The notes under the pieces were generated by a model. The model made no database searches and was not told where the DNA came from. It saw only the letters and a program-made list of their open reading frames with translations. The position numbers and the translations under genes are program-made. Positions 52,096-60,203 of a stretch of DNA of 64,000 bases are shown in pieces. How positions within the stretch are numbered: the stretch's first letter is position 1; each line of letters begins with the position of its first letter. This DNA is from Pseudonocardia oroxyli (GTDB lineage Bacteria; Actinomycetota; Actinomycetes; Mycobacteriales; Pseudonocardiaceae). The stretch is taken from contig NZ_FNBE01000001.1 in NCBI RefSeq assembly GCF_900102195.1, positions 186,001 to 250,000 on the forward strand, written 5' to 3'.

Positions 52096-52677
52096 CTAGG
52101 CAGCGCCCAGGGTCGTCCGCAGGTCCTGGCCGAGCTCGGACCACACGCGGTGGCAGGAGTCGCGGTCGAGCCCGGTGATCCACGCCTCCTGGGTGTCCGC
52201 CACGGCGAGGGCCGCGGCGAACCGGCGGTGGTAGCCGGCGAACCGGGGCAGCACGGCCACGAGCCGCGCCTCGAGCTCGGCCACCGCGCCGGCCGCGCGA
52301 CGCAGGACGACGAGCGTCTCGGCCTGCCCGACCGCGGCCTCGCCGAGGCCGAGCTGGCGCTGCTGCCACGCGGCGCAGGCCGCCTCCACCACGTCGTCGA
52401 GCGGGAGGAAGTCGCGGTGCGCAGCCGCGACCGTCTCCCGCGCGTCGGCGGCGTCCAGCTCGGCGGCGACCCGCCGCTCCCCCTCCGCCCGACCCCGGTC
52501 GGTGGCCGACCAGCCGCCGTCGGCGTGCCGGACCCAGCCGTACGCCTCCGCGTCGAGCAGGGCCTCGGACACGGCGGGCTCCGGCAGCCCCAGCCGGTCC
52601 GCGATCCGCGCGGGCTCGGCGTACCCGAGCACCCGGACGGTGTGCAGGACGCGGGTCGTCGGCTCGTCGGGGCGCAC
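52096..52677 (-). CDS. Predicted winged-helix regulator, uncharacterised
   Basis: A 193-residue protein. The N-terminal ~70 residues look like a winged helix-turn-helix (VLHTVRVLGYAEPARIADRLGLPEPAVSEALLDAEAYGWVRHADGGWSATDRG). The rest is helical and Ala-rich with no motif that I know. The GTG at 52677 is leaderless (TATCGT at 52689-52684 on the minus strand, six bases upstream). Two alternative upstream starts would ignore that promoter. It converges on the ligase gene with a six-base gap. Confidence 0.72.
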   Translation of the reverse strand: MRPDEPTTRVLHTVRVLGYAEPARIADRLGLPEPAVSEALLDAEAYGWVRHADGGWSATDRGRAEGERRVAAELDAADARETVAAAHRDFLPLDDVVEAACAAWQQRQLGLGEAAVGQAETLVVLRRAAGAVAELEARLVAVLPRFAGYHRRFAAALAVADTQEAWITGLDRDSCHRVWSELGQDLRTTLGAA

Positions 52678-52755
52678 CGCACCACGATAGGAGCGGGGCG
52701 GCTCCCCGTCCGCGGGACCCGCCACGCCACACCCGACCACGACGACCGGCGCGCT

Positions 52756-52794
52756 CGCTCATACCCGGTGAACCGACGCGCCGTTCGCTCCACC
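52756..52794. repeat. 39-bp dispersed repeat, copy 1
   Basis: A 39-bp segment ending CCGACGCGCCGTTCGCTCCACC is repeated in inverted orientation at 60152-60190, with 33-34 of 39 positions identical. The remainder of the gap 52678-52986 contains nothing else that I recognise. Confidence 0.7.
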
Positions 52795-52986
52795 GACGCC
52801 CGCGCGACGTGACGACGGTTGCTCCACTCGGGCAGCCCTCTCACCGCCACGCTCACCGAGAGCGACCGGGAACGGTCGACCCGGCGCGCTGGACTCCACG
52901 TCCGGGTGGACTTCCGCCCGCTCCGAAGCGTCGACGGCGGCGGCGCCGATAGCCCGGATGTCCCCCCGGCGAAAGGAACCGCCCCC

Positions 52987-53268
52987 ATGAGGACCGAGCC
53001 CGACCGTCCGACCACCTCCACCCGCCCGCCGTCGATCCCCGCCCAGCGCGCCGCGTCGCCGGAGACACCGACGACGTCCGCCGCACCCGCTCCGGACCGC
53101 GGACCCGAGCAGGCGCCCTGCCACTGCACCCACGGCGCGTCCCTGCACGAACACTTCCGTGCGGGCTCGGACTGCGCGCAGTGCGACTGCGCCCGCTACC
53201 GCCCCTCCCCGGGCCCCACCGCGAGCCTCGCCGAGCTGTTGATCGGCATCCTCCGGAAGGGTCGGTGA
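52987..53268 (+). CDS. Small Cys/His-rich protein, probable zinc binder
   Basis: A 93-residue protein. The first half is Pro/Thr/Ala-rich and disordered. The second half holds PCHCTHGASLHEHF followed by SDCAQCDCARYRPS, with five Cys and three His arranged CxCxxH(x)nHxH...CxxCxC. That spacing fits a compact zinc knuckle, and similar C/H patterns recur in uncharacterised actinobacterial proteins. AAAGGA lies upstream of the ATG. It is convergent with the SpoIIE-type phosphatase gene. A longer frame upstream is not supported. Confidence 0.72.
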   Translation: MRTEPDRPTTSTRPPSIPAQRAASPETPTTSAAPAPDRGPEQAPCHCTHGASLHEHFRAGSDCAQCDCARYRPSPGPTASLAELLIGILRKGR

Positions 53269-53300
53269 GGATCGCGGACCCCCCTCGGTGACCTGCGCCG

Positions 53301-54476
53301 CTACTCCCGGCGGACGACCAGGAGCGCGACGTCGTCGTCCGCCGGACGGTCCCCGACCAGCGCGGCCATGATCCCGGCGCAGAGCCCGTCCGGGGTCTCC
53401 GCGCCCGCGGCGACGACCTCGACGAGCCGTTCGAGCCCCACGTCCGGGCTCACCCCGCGGCGTTCGACCAGGCCGTCGGTGAACGCGCAGAGCACACCGC
53501 CGGGCTCCAGGGTGATCTCCGACCCGAGCCGCGGCGCGTCGAACGCCACCCCCACCGGCACACCGGGCGCCAGCTCGAGGACGGCGGCGGCGCCCCCCGG
53601 GCGGGCCAGGACCGGCGGCGGGTGCCCGGCGGAGGACATCCGCATCCGCCCGTCGGCGGGATCGAGCACCGCACACCACAGCGTGGCCAGCTGGCCGGGA
53701 TGGAAGGTCCGGACATGGCGGTCGAGGCGGGTCAGCAGGTCGGCCGGGTCGTCGGTCTCCAACGCGTAGGCGCGCAGGGCCGTGCGCACCTGGATCATGG
53801 TCTGCGCCGCACCGAGGCCGCGCCCCAGCACGTCCCCGACGACGAGCAGCAGCCCCCCGGCCGGCAACAGCACCGTGTCGTGCCAGTCGCCACCGACGAT
53901 GCCTCGGCGATCACCCGCCACGTAGCGGGAGGCCAGCGTGAACCCGTCGACCTCGGTGGGCCGCTCGGGCAGGAAGGAGCGCTGCAGCATCGCCGCGCTC
54001 TCCCGCCGCGCGCGCATCAGCTCCCCGTGGATCGCCGCCGCGGCCCGGTCCGCCAACAGCTGCAGGTACTCCTCGTCGCCCACGGAGAAGCGCCGGGGGG
54101 CCAGGCTGCCGACGTGCAGCACCCCGATCAGCTCGCCGTCGACGGACAACGGTGCCCCGAGCAGGGACTGGATCCCCGCCCGCCACAGCAACGGGTTGAG
54201 CACCGTGCCGGGCTCGACGCGGTCCACCGCGACCGGCCGCCGTTCCGCGGCGACCCGCCCGGCGAAGCCCGCGCCGACCGGGACCTGCACACCCTGCTGC
54301 ACCTCACCGGCGATCCCGCGCGCCGCGGCGGCGACCAGCATCCGTCCGGACGGGTCGGCCAGCAGCACGGCGGCGGTGTCCGCGGCCAGCAGGACGCGGG
54401 CCTGCTCCACCACGTCGGCGAGCACGCCGTCGACCGTCGCCGAGGAGGACGCCGTGGTGGCGGCGTCAGCCGTCAT
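53301..54476 (-). CDS. GAF-domain PP2C (SpoIIE-type) phosphatase
   Basis: A 391-residue regulator. The N-terminal GAF domain covers about 20-160 (VGAGFAGRVAAERRPVAVDRV and LGAPLSVDGELIGVLHVG). A linker coil leads to a SpoIIE/RsbU phosphatase with the metal-binding GGDWHDTVLLPAGGLLLVVGDVLGRG, TLWCAVLDP, SSAGHPPPVL and FTDGLVER motifs. Such enzymes dephosphorylate anti-sigma-factor antagonists, often releasing stress sigma factors. No anti-sigma gene lies nearby. I prefer the ATG at 54476 to a GTG two codons earlier. A PTS-like signal is not visible. Confidence 0.9.
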   Translation of the reverse strand: MTADAATTASSSATVDGVLADVVEQARVLLAADTAAVLLADPSGRMLVAAAARGIAGEVQQGVQVPVGAGFAGRVAAERRPVAVDRVEPGTVLNPLLWRAGIQSLLGAPLSVDGELIGVLHVGSLAPRRFSVGDEEYLQLLADRAAAAIHGELMRARRESAAMLQRSFLPERPTEVDGFTLASRYVAGDRRGIVGGDWHDTVLLPAGGLLLVVGDVLGRGLGAAQTMIQVRTALRAYALETDDPADLLTRLDRHVRTFHPGQLATLWCAVLDPADGRMRMSSAGHPPPVLARPGGAAAVLELAPGVPVGVAFDAPRLGSEITLEPGGVLCAFTDGLVERRGVSPDVGLERLVEVVAAGAETPDGLCAGIMAALVGDRPADDDVALLVVRRE

Positions 54477-54623
54477 GTCCACTCTCGACGAGAACCGTCA
54501 CGCCTCACTCCCACCTGGGACACCCGGAAACCGTGGAAGGGCTGGGAACTCAACCGTCCGTCGGTCGCCATCCTCGCACCGGACGTCCCCCGTCCGCCAC
54601 CGGGGACGAGGGCCCGAACGCGG

Positions 54624-54658
54624 CCACCCCCGGCCCGCGGGAAGCGGGTCGGGGGTGG
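54624..54658 (-). terminator. Hairpin terminator of the transporter operon
   Basis: CCACCCCCGGCCCGC pairs with GCGGGTCGGGGGTGG (one G-T wobble) around a five-base GGGAA loop, 23 bases downstream of the transporter stop on the minus strand. Confidence 0.65.
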
Positions 54659-54680
54659 GACGCGTGCGCGTGCGGGCTCT

Positions 54681-56000
54681 CTAGAACACGCCCGGCAGGA
54701 CCAGCACGGCCCAGGCCGCGATCGGCCCGAGGCCGACGATGAAGCAGGTGTAGGTGATGACCTGCTTGTAGAAGCGCTGCCGGTCGACGCCTCGGGCGTT
54801 GGCCAGCACGAGCGCGCCGTTGGTGGAGAACGGGGACACGTCGACGATGGTGGTGGAGATCGCCATCGCGGCGATGACGCCCGCGGCCGGCAGCGACCCG
54901 GTGAGCAGCAGCGGGATCGCCATCGGGATCACCGCGGTGAGGATGGCCGTGGACGAGGCGAACGCCGAGGTGATGCCGACGGTGAGGCAGAGCACGAGCG
55001 CCACCAGCAGCGGGGCGCCGATGCCGACGGCGGCGTGCGAGACCCACTCGATGGTGCCCGCGTGCTCCAGTACGCCGACGTAGGTGACCATGCCCGCGAC
55101 CAGCAGGATCGTCGGCCAGCTGATCCCGTCGATGGCCTTGCCCAGGTTCTCCTTGTCCATCAGCCCGAGCAGCGCGCCCGCGGCGAGGGCGAGGAACCCG
55201 ATCTGCAGGTGCAGGGCCAGCGCGCCGACGACCAGGCCGACCAGGGCCACCAGCGTCGCGGTCTGCTTGGCGTTCACCGCGACGCGCGGGGGCCGGACCA
55301 TCGTCGCGGTGCCGCCGCCACCCGTGGGCAGGTCGGGCAGGTCGGTCGAGTCGGTCGGGTCGGTCGGGTCGGACGCCGGGGGCTGCTCGGCGAAGCTCTC
55401 CTCGCCGCGGCGGCGGAGCAGCACGTAGGTCACGGCCGCGAGCGCCATGTTGAAGGCCATGCTGGCGAAGAACAGCACCGCCGCGGACACCGACAGCCCG
55501 GACTCGGCGACGATGCCGAAGACCAGCGCACCGGAGACCGCCATCGGGGAGAAGGCGCCCGCGTGCGCGCCGCAGATGACCATCATGCCGATCATCAGCG
55601 GGCTGATCCGGTACTTGAAGGCGAAGTTCATGCCGATCGGGACGAGCAGCGCCACCGCGGCGGGGGTGAACGTGCCGAGCGCGGTGAGCACCGCGGCGAG
55701 GGCGAACAGCACCCAGGGCACCAGGATGGCGCGGCCCCGCACCAGGCGGACGCCTGCGTCCACCAGGAGGTCGATGGTGCCGTTGAGCTTCGCCACCGAG
55801 AACAGATAGGTGACGCCGACGACGGTCACGAACAGCGAGACGGGGAAGCCCTCGAAGATCTCCTTCTCGTCCAGCCCGAGGACGAACGTCCCCACGATGA
55901 ACGAGCCGACGAAGGCCAGGATCCCGATGTTGATCGGCAGGAGCGTGGCGACGACGAAGATGCCGCCGAGTATGAGGATGGAGAGCAGTTGCGGTGACAT
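54681..56000 (-). CDS. SLC13/MatC-type dicarboxylate permease
   Basis: A 439-residue membrane transporter with about eleven helices. The N-terminus (LPINIGILAFVGSFIVGTFVLGLDEKEIFEGFPVSLFVTVVGVTYLF) matches the MatC N-terminal family described for Rhizobium malonate uptake. A hydrophilic loop with Asp/Pro/Thr repeats (near residue 210) divides two halves. The C-terminal half includes SFASSTAILTAVIPMAIP. Likely substrates are dicarboxylates or tricarboxylates related to the prpF product. It is 79 bp downstream of the PrpF-family gene in the same operon. Confidence 0.88.
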   Translation of the reverse strand: MSPQLLSILILGGIFVVATLLPINIGILAFVGSFIVGTFVLGLDEKEIFEGFPVSLFVTVVGVTYLFSVAKLNGTIDLLVDAGVRLVRGRAILVPWVLFALAAVLTALGTFTPAAVALLVPIGMNFAFKYRISPLMIGMMVICGAHAGAFSPMAVSGALVFGIVAESGLSVSAAVLFFASMAFNMALAAVTYVLLRRRGEESFAEQPPASDPTDPTDSTDLPDLPTGGGGTATMVRPPRVAVNAKQTATLVALVGLVVGALALHLQIGFLALAAGALLGLMDKENLGKAIDGISWPTILLVAGMVTYVGVLEHAGTIEWVSHAAVGIGAPLLVALVLCLTVGITSAFASSTAILTAVIPMAIPLLLTGSLPAAGVIAAMAISTTIVDVSPFSTNGALVLANARGVDRQRFYKQVITYTCFIVGLGPIAAWAVLVLPGVF

Positions 56001-56079
56001 CGTTGTCCTTCGGGTGTCGAGGTCAGGCGGGTCCGGGCGGCGCCTCCCCCGTCGGACGGGTCGGGTGCCTGGTGGCGAG

Positions 56080-57195
56080 CTAGGCGGCGTGCGCGGCGCC
56101 GGCGGTCGGTCGTTCGGCGTGTGTCGTCGGCGCGCCCTCCGGGAGGGCGAGCAGAGCGTCGGCGAGCCGGCGGGCGGTGCGCCACACCCCGACGGCGGTG
56201 CGGCCCTCGCGGTCGGCGATCGCCGTGCTGACCACTCCGGCAGGCGTGTCCATGTCCAGGTTCACCGTGTCCCGATCCCCGCTGACCAGGTCCGCGAGTA
56301 CGGTACCCGGCTCACGGGCGGCCAGGGTGAGCGCGATGCTGCCGGTCACGGCGAGCGCGGGGTGGGCGCGGCCCATGGACAGCATGCGGATGGTCAGGTC
56401 GGAGCGGCCCGGCACACCCGCCGCCGCGAGCGCGAGCTTGGGGGTGGCGCGGGCGGCCTGCGCCGGCTCCGTGGCGAGGCCCATCAGCACCGCCCCCCGC
56501 CGCCGGATGCCGTCGAGCCGGGCCAGGAGCGCGGGGTCGGAGTCGATCTCGGAGATCGACTCCCGCCCGGTCAGGCCCACGGCGCCCGCGGGCACGACGA
56601 CGACCGGTGCGCCGGCGTCGACGAGGGTGACCGGCACCCCGTCGATCTCGTCGGTCCTGCGGCCGGACGGCCACAGGGCGCCGGTCGTGCGGCCGCCCGG
56701 GTCCACGAACCACATGCGGACGCCGAGGCCCGGGGTCGCCACCCCGGGGATGACGACGTCGCCCTCCTCCTGCACCTCGCCGCCGGGGGTCGCGACCTCG
56801 AGGACGATGAGCTGGTCGGTGTTGGTGTTGTGCACCCGGACCTCGGTGACGTCGCCGGTGGGGACGACCCAGCCCCGGCGCAGCGCGTAGGGCCCGACCA
56901 CCGCCGAGCAGTTGCCGCAGTTGCTGGTCCAGTCGACCCGGCCGTCGCTGATGCCGACCTGCGCGAAGGTGTAGTCGACGTCCGCGTCCGGGCGGGCGCT
57001 CGGCGAGAGGAGCACCGCCTTGCTGGTGGTGGAGGTGGCGCCGCCGACGCCGTCGAGCTGACGGGGGTCGGGGCTGCCGTAGAGGCGCAACAGCACCTCG
57101 TCGACCCCGCGTCCGGGGACCGCGAGCGCGTCGTGCTCGAAGACCCAGCACTTGCTGGTCCCTCCGCGCATCAAGGTCGCGTGGATGTCTCGCAC
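56080..57195 (-). CDS. PrpF-family isomerase (AcnD-accessory/4-oxalomesaconate tautomerase-like)
   Basis: A 371-residue protein of the PrpF superfamily, which isomerises double bonds of unsaturated polycarboxylates such as cis/trans-aconitate, 2-methylaconitate and 4-oxalomesaconate. The signatures are ATLMRGGTSKCWVF and SNCGNCSAVVGP. The catalytic Lys is in RGGTSK, and the usual Cys is in CGNC. GTG at 57195 has AGGAG five bases upstream and is preferred over an earlier GTG at 57201 that lies inside that site. First gene of the prpF-matC operon, divergent from a LysR regulator. Confidence 0.9.
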   Translation of the reverse strand: MRDIHATLMRGGTSKCWVFEHDALAVPGRGVDEVLLRLYGSPDPRQLDGVGGATSTTSKAVLLSPSARPDADVDYTFAQVGISDGRVDWTSNCGNCSAVVGPYALRRGWVVPTGDVTEVRVHNTNTDQLIVLEVATPGGEVQEEGDVVIPGVATPGLGVRMWFVDPGGRTTGALWPSGRRTDEIDGVPVTLVDAGAPVVVVPAGAVGLTGRESISEIDSDPALLARLDGIRRRGAVLMGLATEPAQAARATPKLALAAAGVPGRSDLTIRMLSMGRAHPALAVTGSIALTLAAREPGTVLADLVSGDRDTVNLDMDTPAGVVSTAIADREGRTAVGVWRTARRLADALLALPEGAPTTHAERPTAGAAHAA

Positions 57196-57298
57196 TGCCA
57201 CTCCTGTCGAGGCGGTGGCGGCCGCCGTTGCCGAATGCGAACACGGTCACGGTGAGGCCGAAGGACGTGCAGCACAATCACGACTCTGCGCAGGGGGT

Positions 57299-57313
57299 TG
57301 AAGCAATACTTCA
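57299..57313. promoter_or_regulatory. LysR-type recognition site
   Basis: TGAAG-CAATA-CTTCA is a perfect inverted repeat in the divergent region between prpF-like and lysR-type genes. It follows the T-N11-A rule. A second, imperfect half-site (TGAAGCAGAAC) starts at 57388, next to the LysR gene start, giving the two-site layout usual for LysR activators. Confidence 0.6.
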
Positions 57314-57443
57314 TGCCGAGCAGGCGCTGAGAACCGGTAACCCGCCGCAGAGATCCGAAAGGGTCTGCTCAGCGGTAGGGTCGAGTCTGAAGCAGAACTG
57401 AACCGGTTTCGCGACTGCTGCAGATGCGTAGGAGGAGATTCTC

Positions 57444-58355
57444 GTGCTGGACGTGCGCCGTCTCGCGTTGTTGGCCGCGGTGCTCGACTCCGGTTCGATG
57501 ACGGCGGCGGCCGAGCAGCTCGGCTACTCGCCCTCCGCGGTCTCCCAGCAGCTCCGCAGGCTCGAGGCGGAGGCGGGGCAGCCCCTCCTGCACCGGCAGG
57601 CGCGCGGGGTGCGCCCGACCGAGGCGGGGGCGCTGCTCGCCGGGCACGCCCGCCACCTGGTGCGCAGGCTCGAAGCGGCCGAGGCCGACCTCGCCGAGCT
57701 CGCCGGGCTCCGCCGCGGCACCCTGGCCGTCGGCACCTTCCCGACGGTCGCGAGCGCGCTCATGCCGCTCGTGGTCAGCCGGTTCCGCCGCCAGTACCCC
57801 GACATCCGGCTGGACGTGCGCAGCGCCCGCCTCGACGAGCTCCTGACGATGCTGGAGAACGGGACCGTCGGGCTCTCCCTGCTCTGGGACTACGACTGGC
57901 ACCGCATGGACGCGCAGGAGTTCTCGCTGACCCCGCTGCTGGACGACCCGACCGTCGTCGTCCTGGCCCAGGACCACCGCCTCGCCCGGCGCCGCCAGAC
58001 GAGCATGGCCGAGCTCGCGGACGAGGACTGGATCGTGCGCGCCCACGACCACCCCGTCGCCGAGGTCCTTGAGCGCAGCTGCCGCGCGGCGGGCTTCACC
58101 CCGCGCATCTCGTTCCAGGCCAACGACTATCAGGAGGCCCAGGCGATGGTCAGCGTCGGCCTCGGGATCGCCCTCGCCCCGCGGACCGCGGTCACGACCC
58201 CCCACCCGGACGTCCGCGTGCTCAGCCTGGGGCGGGACGCCCCGTCCCGCCGGATCCTGCTGGCCCACCGCCAGGACCGGCTCCGCGCCCCGGCCGAGCT
58301 CGCCATGCACCAGCTGCTCGTGGACATCGCCCGCGAGTACCAGACGCGCGGCTGA
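57444..58355 (+). CDS. LysR-family regulator
   Basis: A 303-residue LysR protein. The N-terminal helix-turn-helix is LALLAAVLDSGSMTAAAEQLGYSPSAVSQQLRRLEAEAGQPLLHR. The effector-binding domain contains DEDWIVRAHDHP and MVSVGLGIALAPRTA. GTG with GGAGGAGA upstream. It diverges from the prpF-like/matC operon with a TGAAG-N5-CTTCA site between them, so it probably activates the operon in response to the transported carboxylate and regulates itself. Confidence 0.93.
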   Translation: MLDVRRLALLAAVLDSGSMTAAAEQLGYSPSAVSQQLRRLEAEAGQPLLHRQARGVRPTEAGALLAGHARHLVRRLEAAEADLAELAGLRRGTLAVGTFPTVASALMPLVVSRFRRQYPDIRLDVRSARLDELLTMLENGTVGLSLLWDYDWHRMDAQEFSLTPLLDDPTVVVLAQDHRLARRRQTSMAELADEDWIVRAHDHPVAEVLERSCRAAGFTPRISFQANDYQEAQAMVSVGLGIALAPRTAVTTPHPDVRVLSLGRDAPSRRILLAHRQDRLRAPAELAMHQLLVDIAREYQTRG

Positions 58356-58376
58356 GCGGCTCCCCTCCGGGCCCGG

Positions 58377-58439
58377 TGATCCACTCGTCGGGAGCCGGGC
58401 GGTCGGAGATCGACCTCCCCGCTCCCCAGACGTGGATCA
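58377..58439. terminator. Long imperfect inverted repeat between convergent genes
   Basis: TGATCCAC (58377-58384) pairs with GTGGATCA (58432-58439), and GGGAGC and GGTCGG segments inside pair with GCTCCC and CGACC. It lies in the 179-bp gap between convergent lysR-type and CMD genes, which shows no other feature. Probably a bidirectional terminator. Confidence 0.55.
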
Positions 58440-58534
58440 TGTGGGCGGTTCGGCCTCGATGCCCCGATGCCTGGGCCGACCCGGCCGAGCCCGCCGCGGT
58501 GACCGGATGGGGCCGAGGCCGCCCGCCGGGGTCG

Positions 58535-59008
58535 TCACCGGACGAGCCTCCCGTCGCCGTCGCGCGGACGGACGGGGTGCTCGCTGAGGATGGAGATCCG
58601 GTTGAAGGCGTTGATCGTGACCGCGACCCACTCGGCGGCGACGAAGGCCTCCTCACCGAGCACCGCTCGCGCGCCGAGCAGGTCCGCCGCCGCCTCGTCG
58701 GTCACGGGCAGCGCGGTCGCCGCCTCGGCGACGGCGAGCACCGCCCGCTCCCGGTCGTCGAACAGCCCGGTCTCGCGCCAGGCGGGCAGCAGGTCCAGCT
58801 GTTGTCGCCCGACGCCCGCCTGGCGGGCCTGGCGGGAGTGCAGGTCCAGGCAGAACGCACAGGCGTTGAGCTGGGAGGCGCGAACCTTGATCAGCTCCGC
58901 CTCCCGCGCCGAGAGCCCGCGCGCCGCCGCCGCGTCCCGGATCGCGGCGGAGAAGGCCTGCGCCGCCTGCCACGCCTCGGGCATCACCTTGTCCACCGCC
59001 GGCCGCAT
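58535..59008 (-). CDS. Carboxymuconolactone-decarboxylase/AhpD-like protein
   Basis: A 157-residue all-helical protein of the AhpD-like CMD superfamily. The redox motif is NACAFCLDLHSRQARQAG, with CxxC and the downstream His in the E(x)nCxxCxxxH arrangement, so a peroxidase-type thiol function is more likely than decarboxylation. The ending GEEAFVAAEWVAVTINAFNRISILSEHPVRP is typical. GGGAG precedes the ATG. It diverges from the DUF5996 gene. Confidence 0.88.
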   Translation of the reverse strand: MRPAVDKVMPEAWQAAQAFSAAIRDAAAARGLSAREAELIKVRASQLNACAFCLDLHSRQARQAGVGRQQLDLLPAWRETGLFDDRERAVLAVAEAATALPVTDEAAADLLGARAVLGEEAFVAAEWVAVTINAFNRISILSEHPVRPRDGDGRLVR

Positions 59009-59117
59009 CGCCACTCCCTCGCCGTCCCACCCGTCGAACGACGGGCGCGTCGACCTCCTCGTCCTACCATTCCCCTGTTCCGTCGCCGCGACCGACCGAC
59101 ACACCCGAAGGGACCCC

Positions 59118-59156
59118 ATGACCGGCTCCGCCCACGCCACACCCGAGCTCCGATGA
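59118..59156 (+). CDS. 12-residue leader peptide overlapping the DUF5996 start
   Basis: An ATG with GAAGGG upstream opens a 13-codon frame (MTGSAHATPELR, stop). The TGA overlaps the downstream ATG as ATGA, so ribosomes finishing it can restart on the DUF5996 gene, which has no ribosome site of its own. It may be a translational-coupling leader, or the start of a longer N-terminus broken by a frameshift. Confidence 0.5.
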   Translation: MTGSAHATPELR

Positions 59157-60115
59157 CCGGCCCCACGGCGGGCTGGCCGACCCTGCGGGTCGCGGACTGG
59201 ACCCCCACGCGGGAGACCCTGCACATGTGGACCCAGATCGTGGGCAAGATCCGCATGGCCCACGCGCCGCTGCTCAACCACTGGTGGCAGGTACCCCTCT
59301 ACGTCAGCCCCCGCGGGCTCACGACCTCGTCGATCCCGTACGGCACGGGCGCCTTCGCGATCGAGTTCGACTTCGTCGAGCACCGGCTCGAGGTCCGCAG
59401 CAGCGACGCGGGCACGGAGAGCCTGCCGCTGGAGCCGATGTCGGTGGCGCAGTTCTACGCCCGGCTGCTCGACGTGCTCGGGCGGCTGGGCGTCGAGGCG
59501 CCGATCCGGCCGGTCCCCACCGAGGTCGACCCGGCCGTACCGTTCGCCGAGGACCACCAGCACGCCTCCTACGACGCCGAGGCCGCCACCCTGTTCTGGC
59601 GCCAGCTGCTGCAGGCCGACCGGGTGCTCGGCGAGTTCCGGTCGCACTTCGTCGGGAAGGTCAGCCCGGTGCACTTCTTCTGGGGGTCGTTCGACCTGGC
59701 CTGCACCCGCTTCTCCGGACGCCCGGCCCCGCCCCACCCCGGCGGGGTGCCGAACTGCGGGGACTGGGTCATGGTCGAGGGGTACTCGCGCGAGCTGTCC
59801 AGCTGCGGGTTCTGGCCCGGCGGCGGGGACGAGGGCGCGTTCTACTCCTACGCCTACCCCGCACCCGACGGGTTCGCCGACCGGCCCGTCGGTCCGGACG
59901 GCGCGTTCTTCAGCCCCGAGTTCCAGCAGTTCCTGTTCCCCTACGAGGCCGCCCGCGCCGCCGCCGACCCCGACCGCGCCGTCGCCGAGTTCCTCCGCAC
60001 CACCTACGAGGCCGCCGCGGACCTCGGCCGCTGGGACCGCGCCGCCCTGGAGGACGACCCCCTCCGCTGGCACCGCTCGACGGTCGATGCCCCGGGCCAC
60101 GTCCGGGTGGAGTAG
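59153..60115 (+). CDS. DUF5996 family protein
   Basis: A 320-residue protein of the DUF5996 family, found in actinobacteria and proteobacteria with unknown function. Typical parts are WPTLRVADWTPTRETLHMWTQIVGKIRMA, LLNHWWQVPLYVSPRGLTTSSIPYG, the HFVGKVSPVHFFWGSFDLACTRFSGRPAPP core and SHEIxxxGFWPGG-like ELSSCGFWPGGGDEGAFYSYAYPAP. Several conserved His, Asp and Trp residues suggest an enzyme. Translation is coupled to the small leader frame. Confidence 0.88.
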   Translation: MTGPTAGWPTLRVADWTPTRETLHMWTQIVGKIRMAHAPLLNHWWQVPLYVSPRGLTTSSIPYGTGAFAIEFDFVEHRLEVRSSDAGTESLPLEPMSVAQFYARLLDVLGRLGVEAPIRPVPTEVDPAVPFAEDHQHASYDAEAATLFWRQLLQADRVLGEFRSHFVGKVSPVHFFWGSFDLACTRFSGRPAPPHPGGVPNCGDWVMVEGYSRELSSCGFWPGGGDEGAFYSYAYPAPDGFADRPVGPDGAFFSPEFQQFLFPYEAARAAADPDRAVAEFLRTTYEAAADLGRWDRAALEDDPLRWHRSTVDAPGHVRVE

Positions 60116-60151
60116 CCGCCGTCGCGCCGCGCGGTGGTAGACGACATCGCA

Positions 60152-60190
60152 GGTGGAGCGAACGGCGCGTCGGCTCAGTGGATGTGAGCG
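60152..60190. repeat. 39-bp dispersed repeat, copy 2 (inverted)
   Basis: GGTGGAGCGAACGGCGCGTC and its continuation match the complement of 52756-52794, 7.4 kb away. It lies between the convergent DUF5996 and HNH genes. Confidence 0.7.
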
Positions 60191-60203
60191 AGCGTTCGCC
60201 GGG

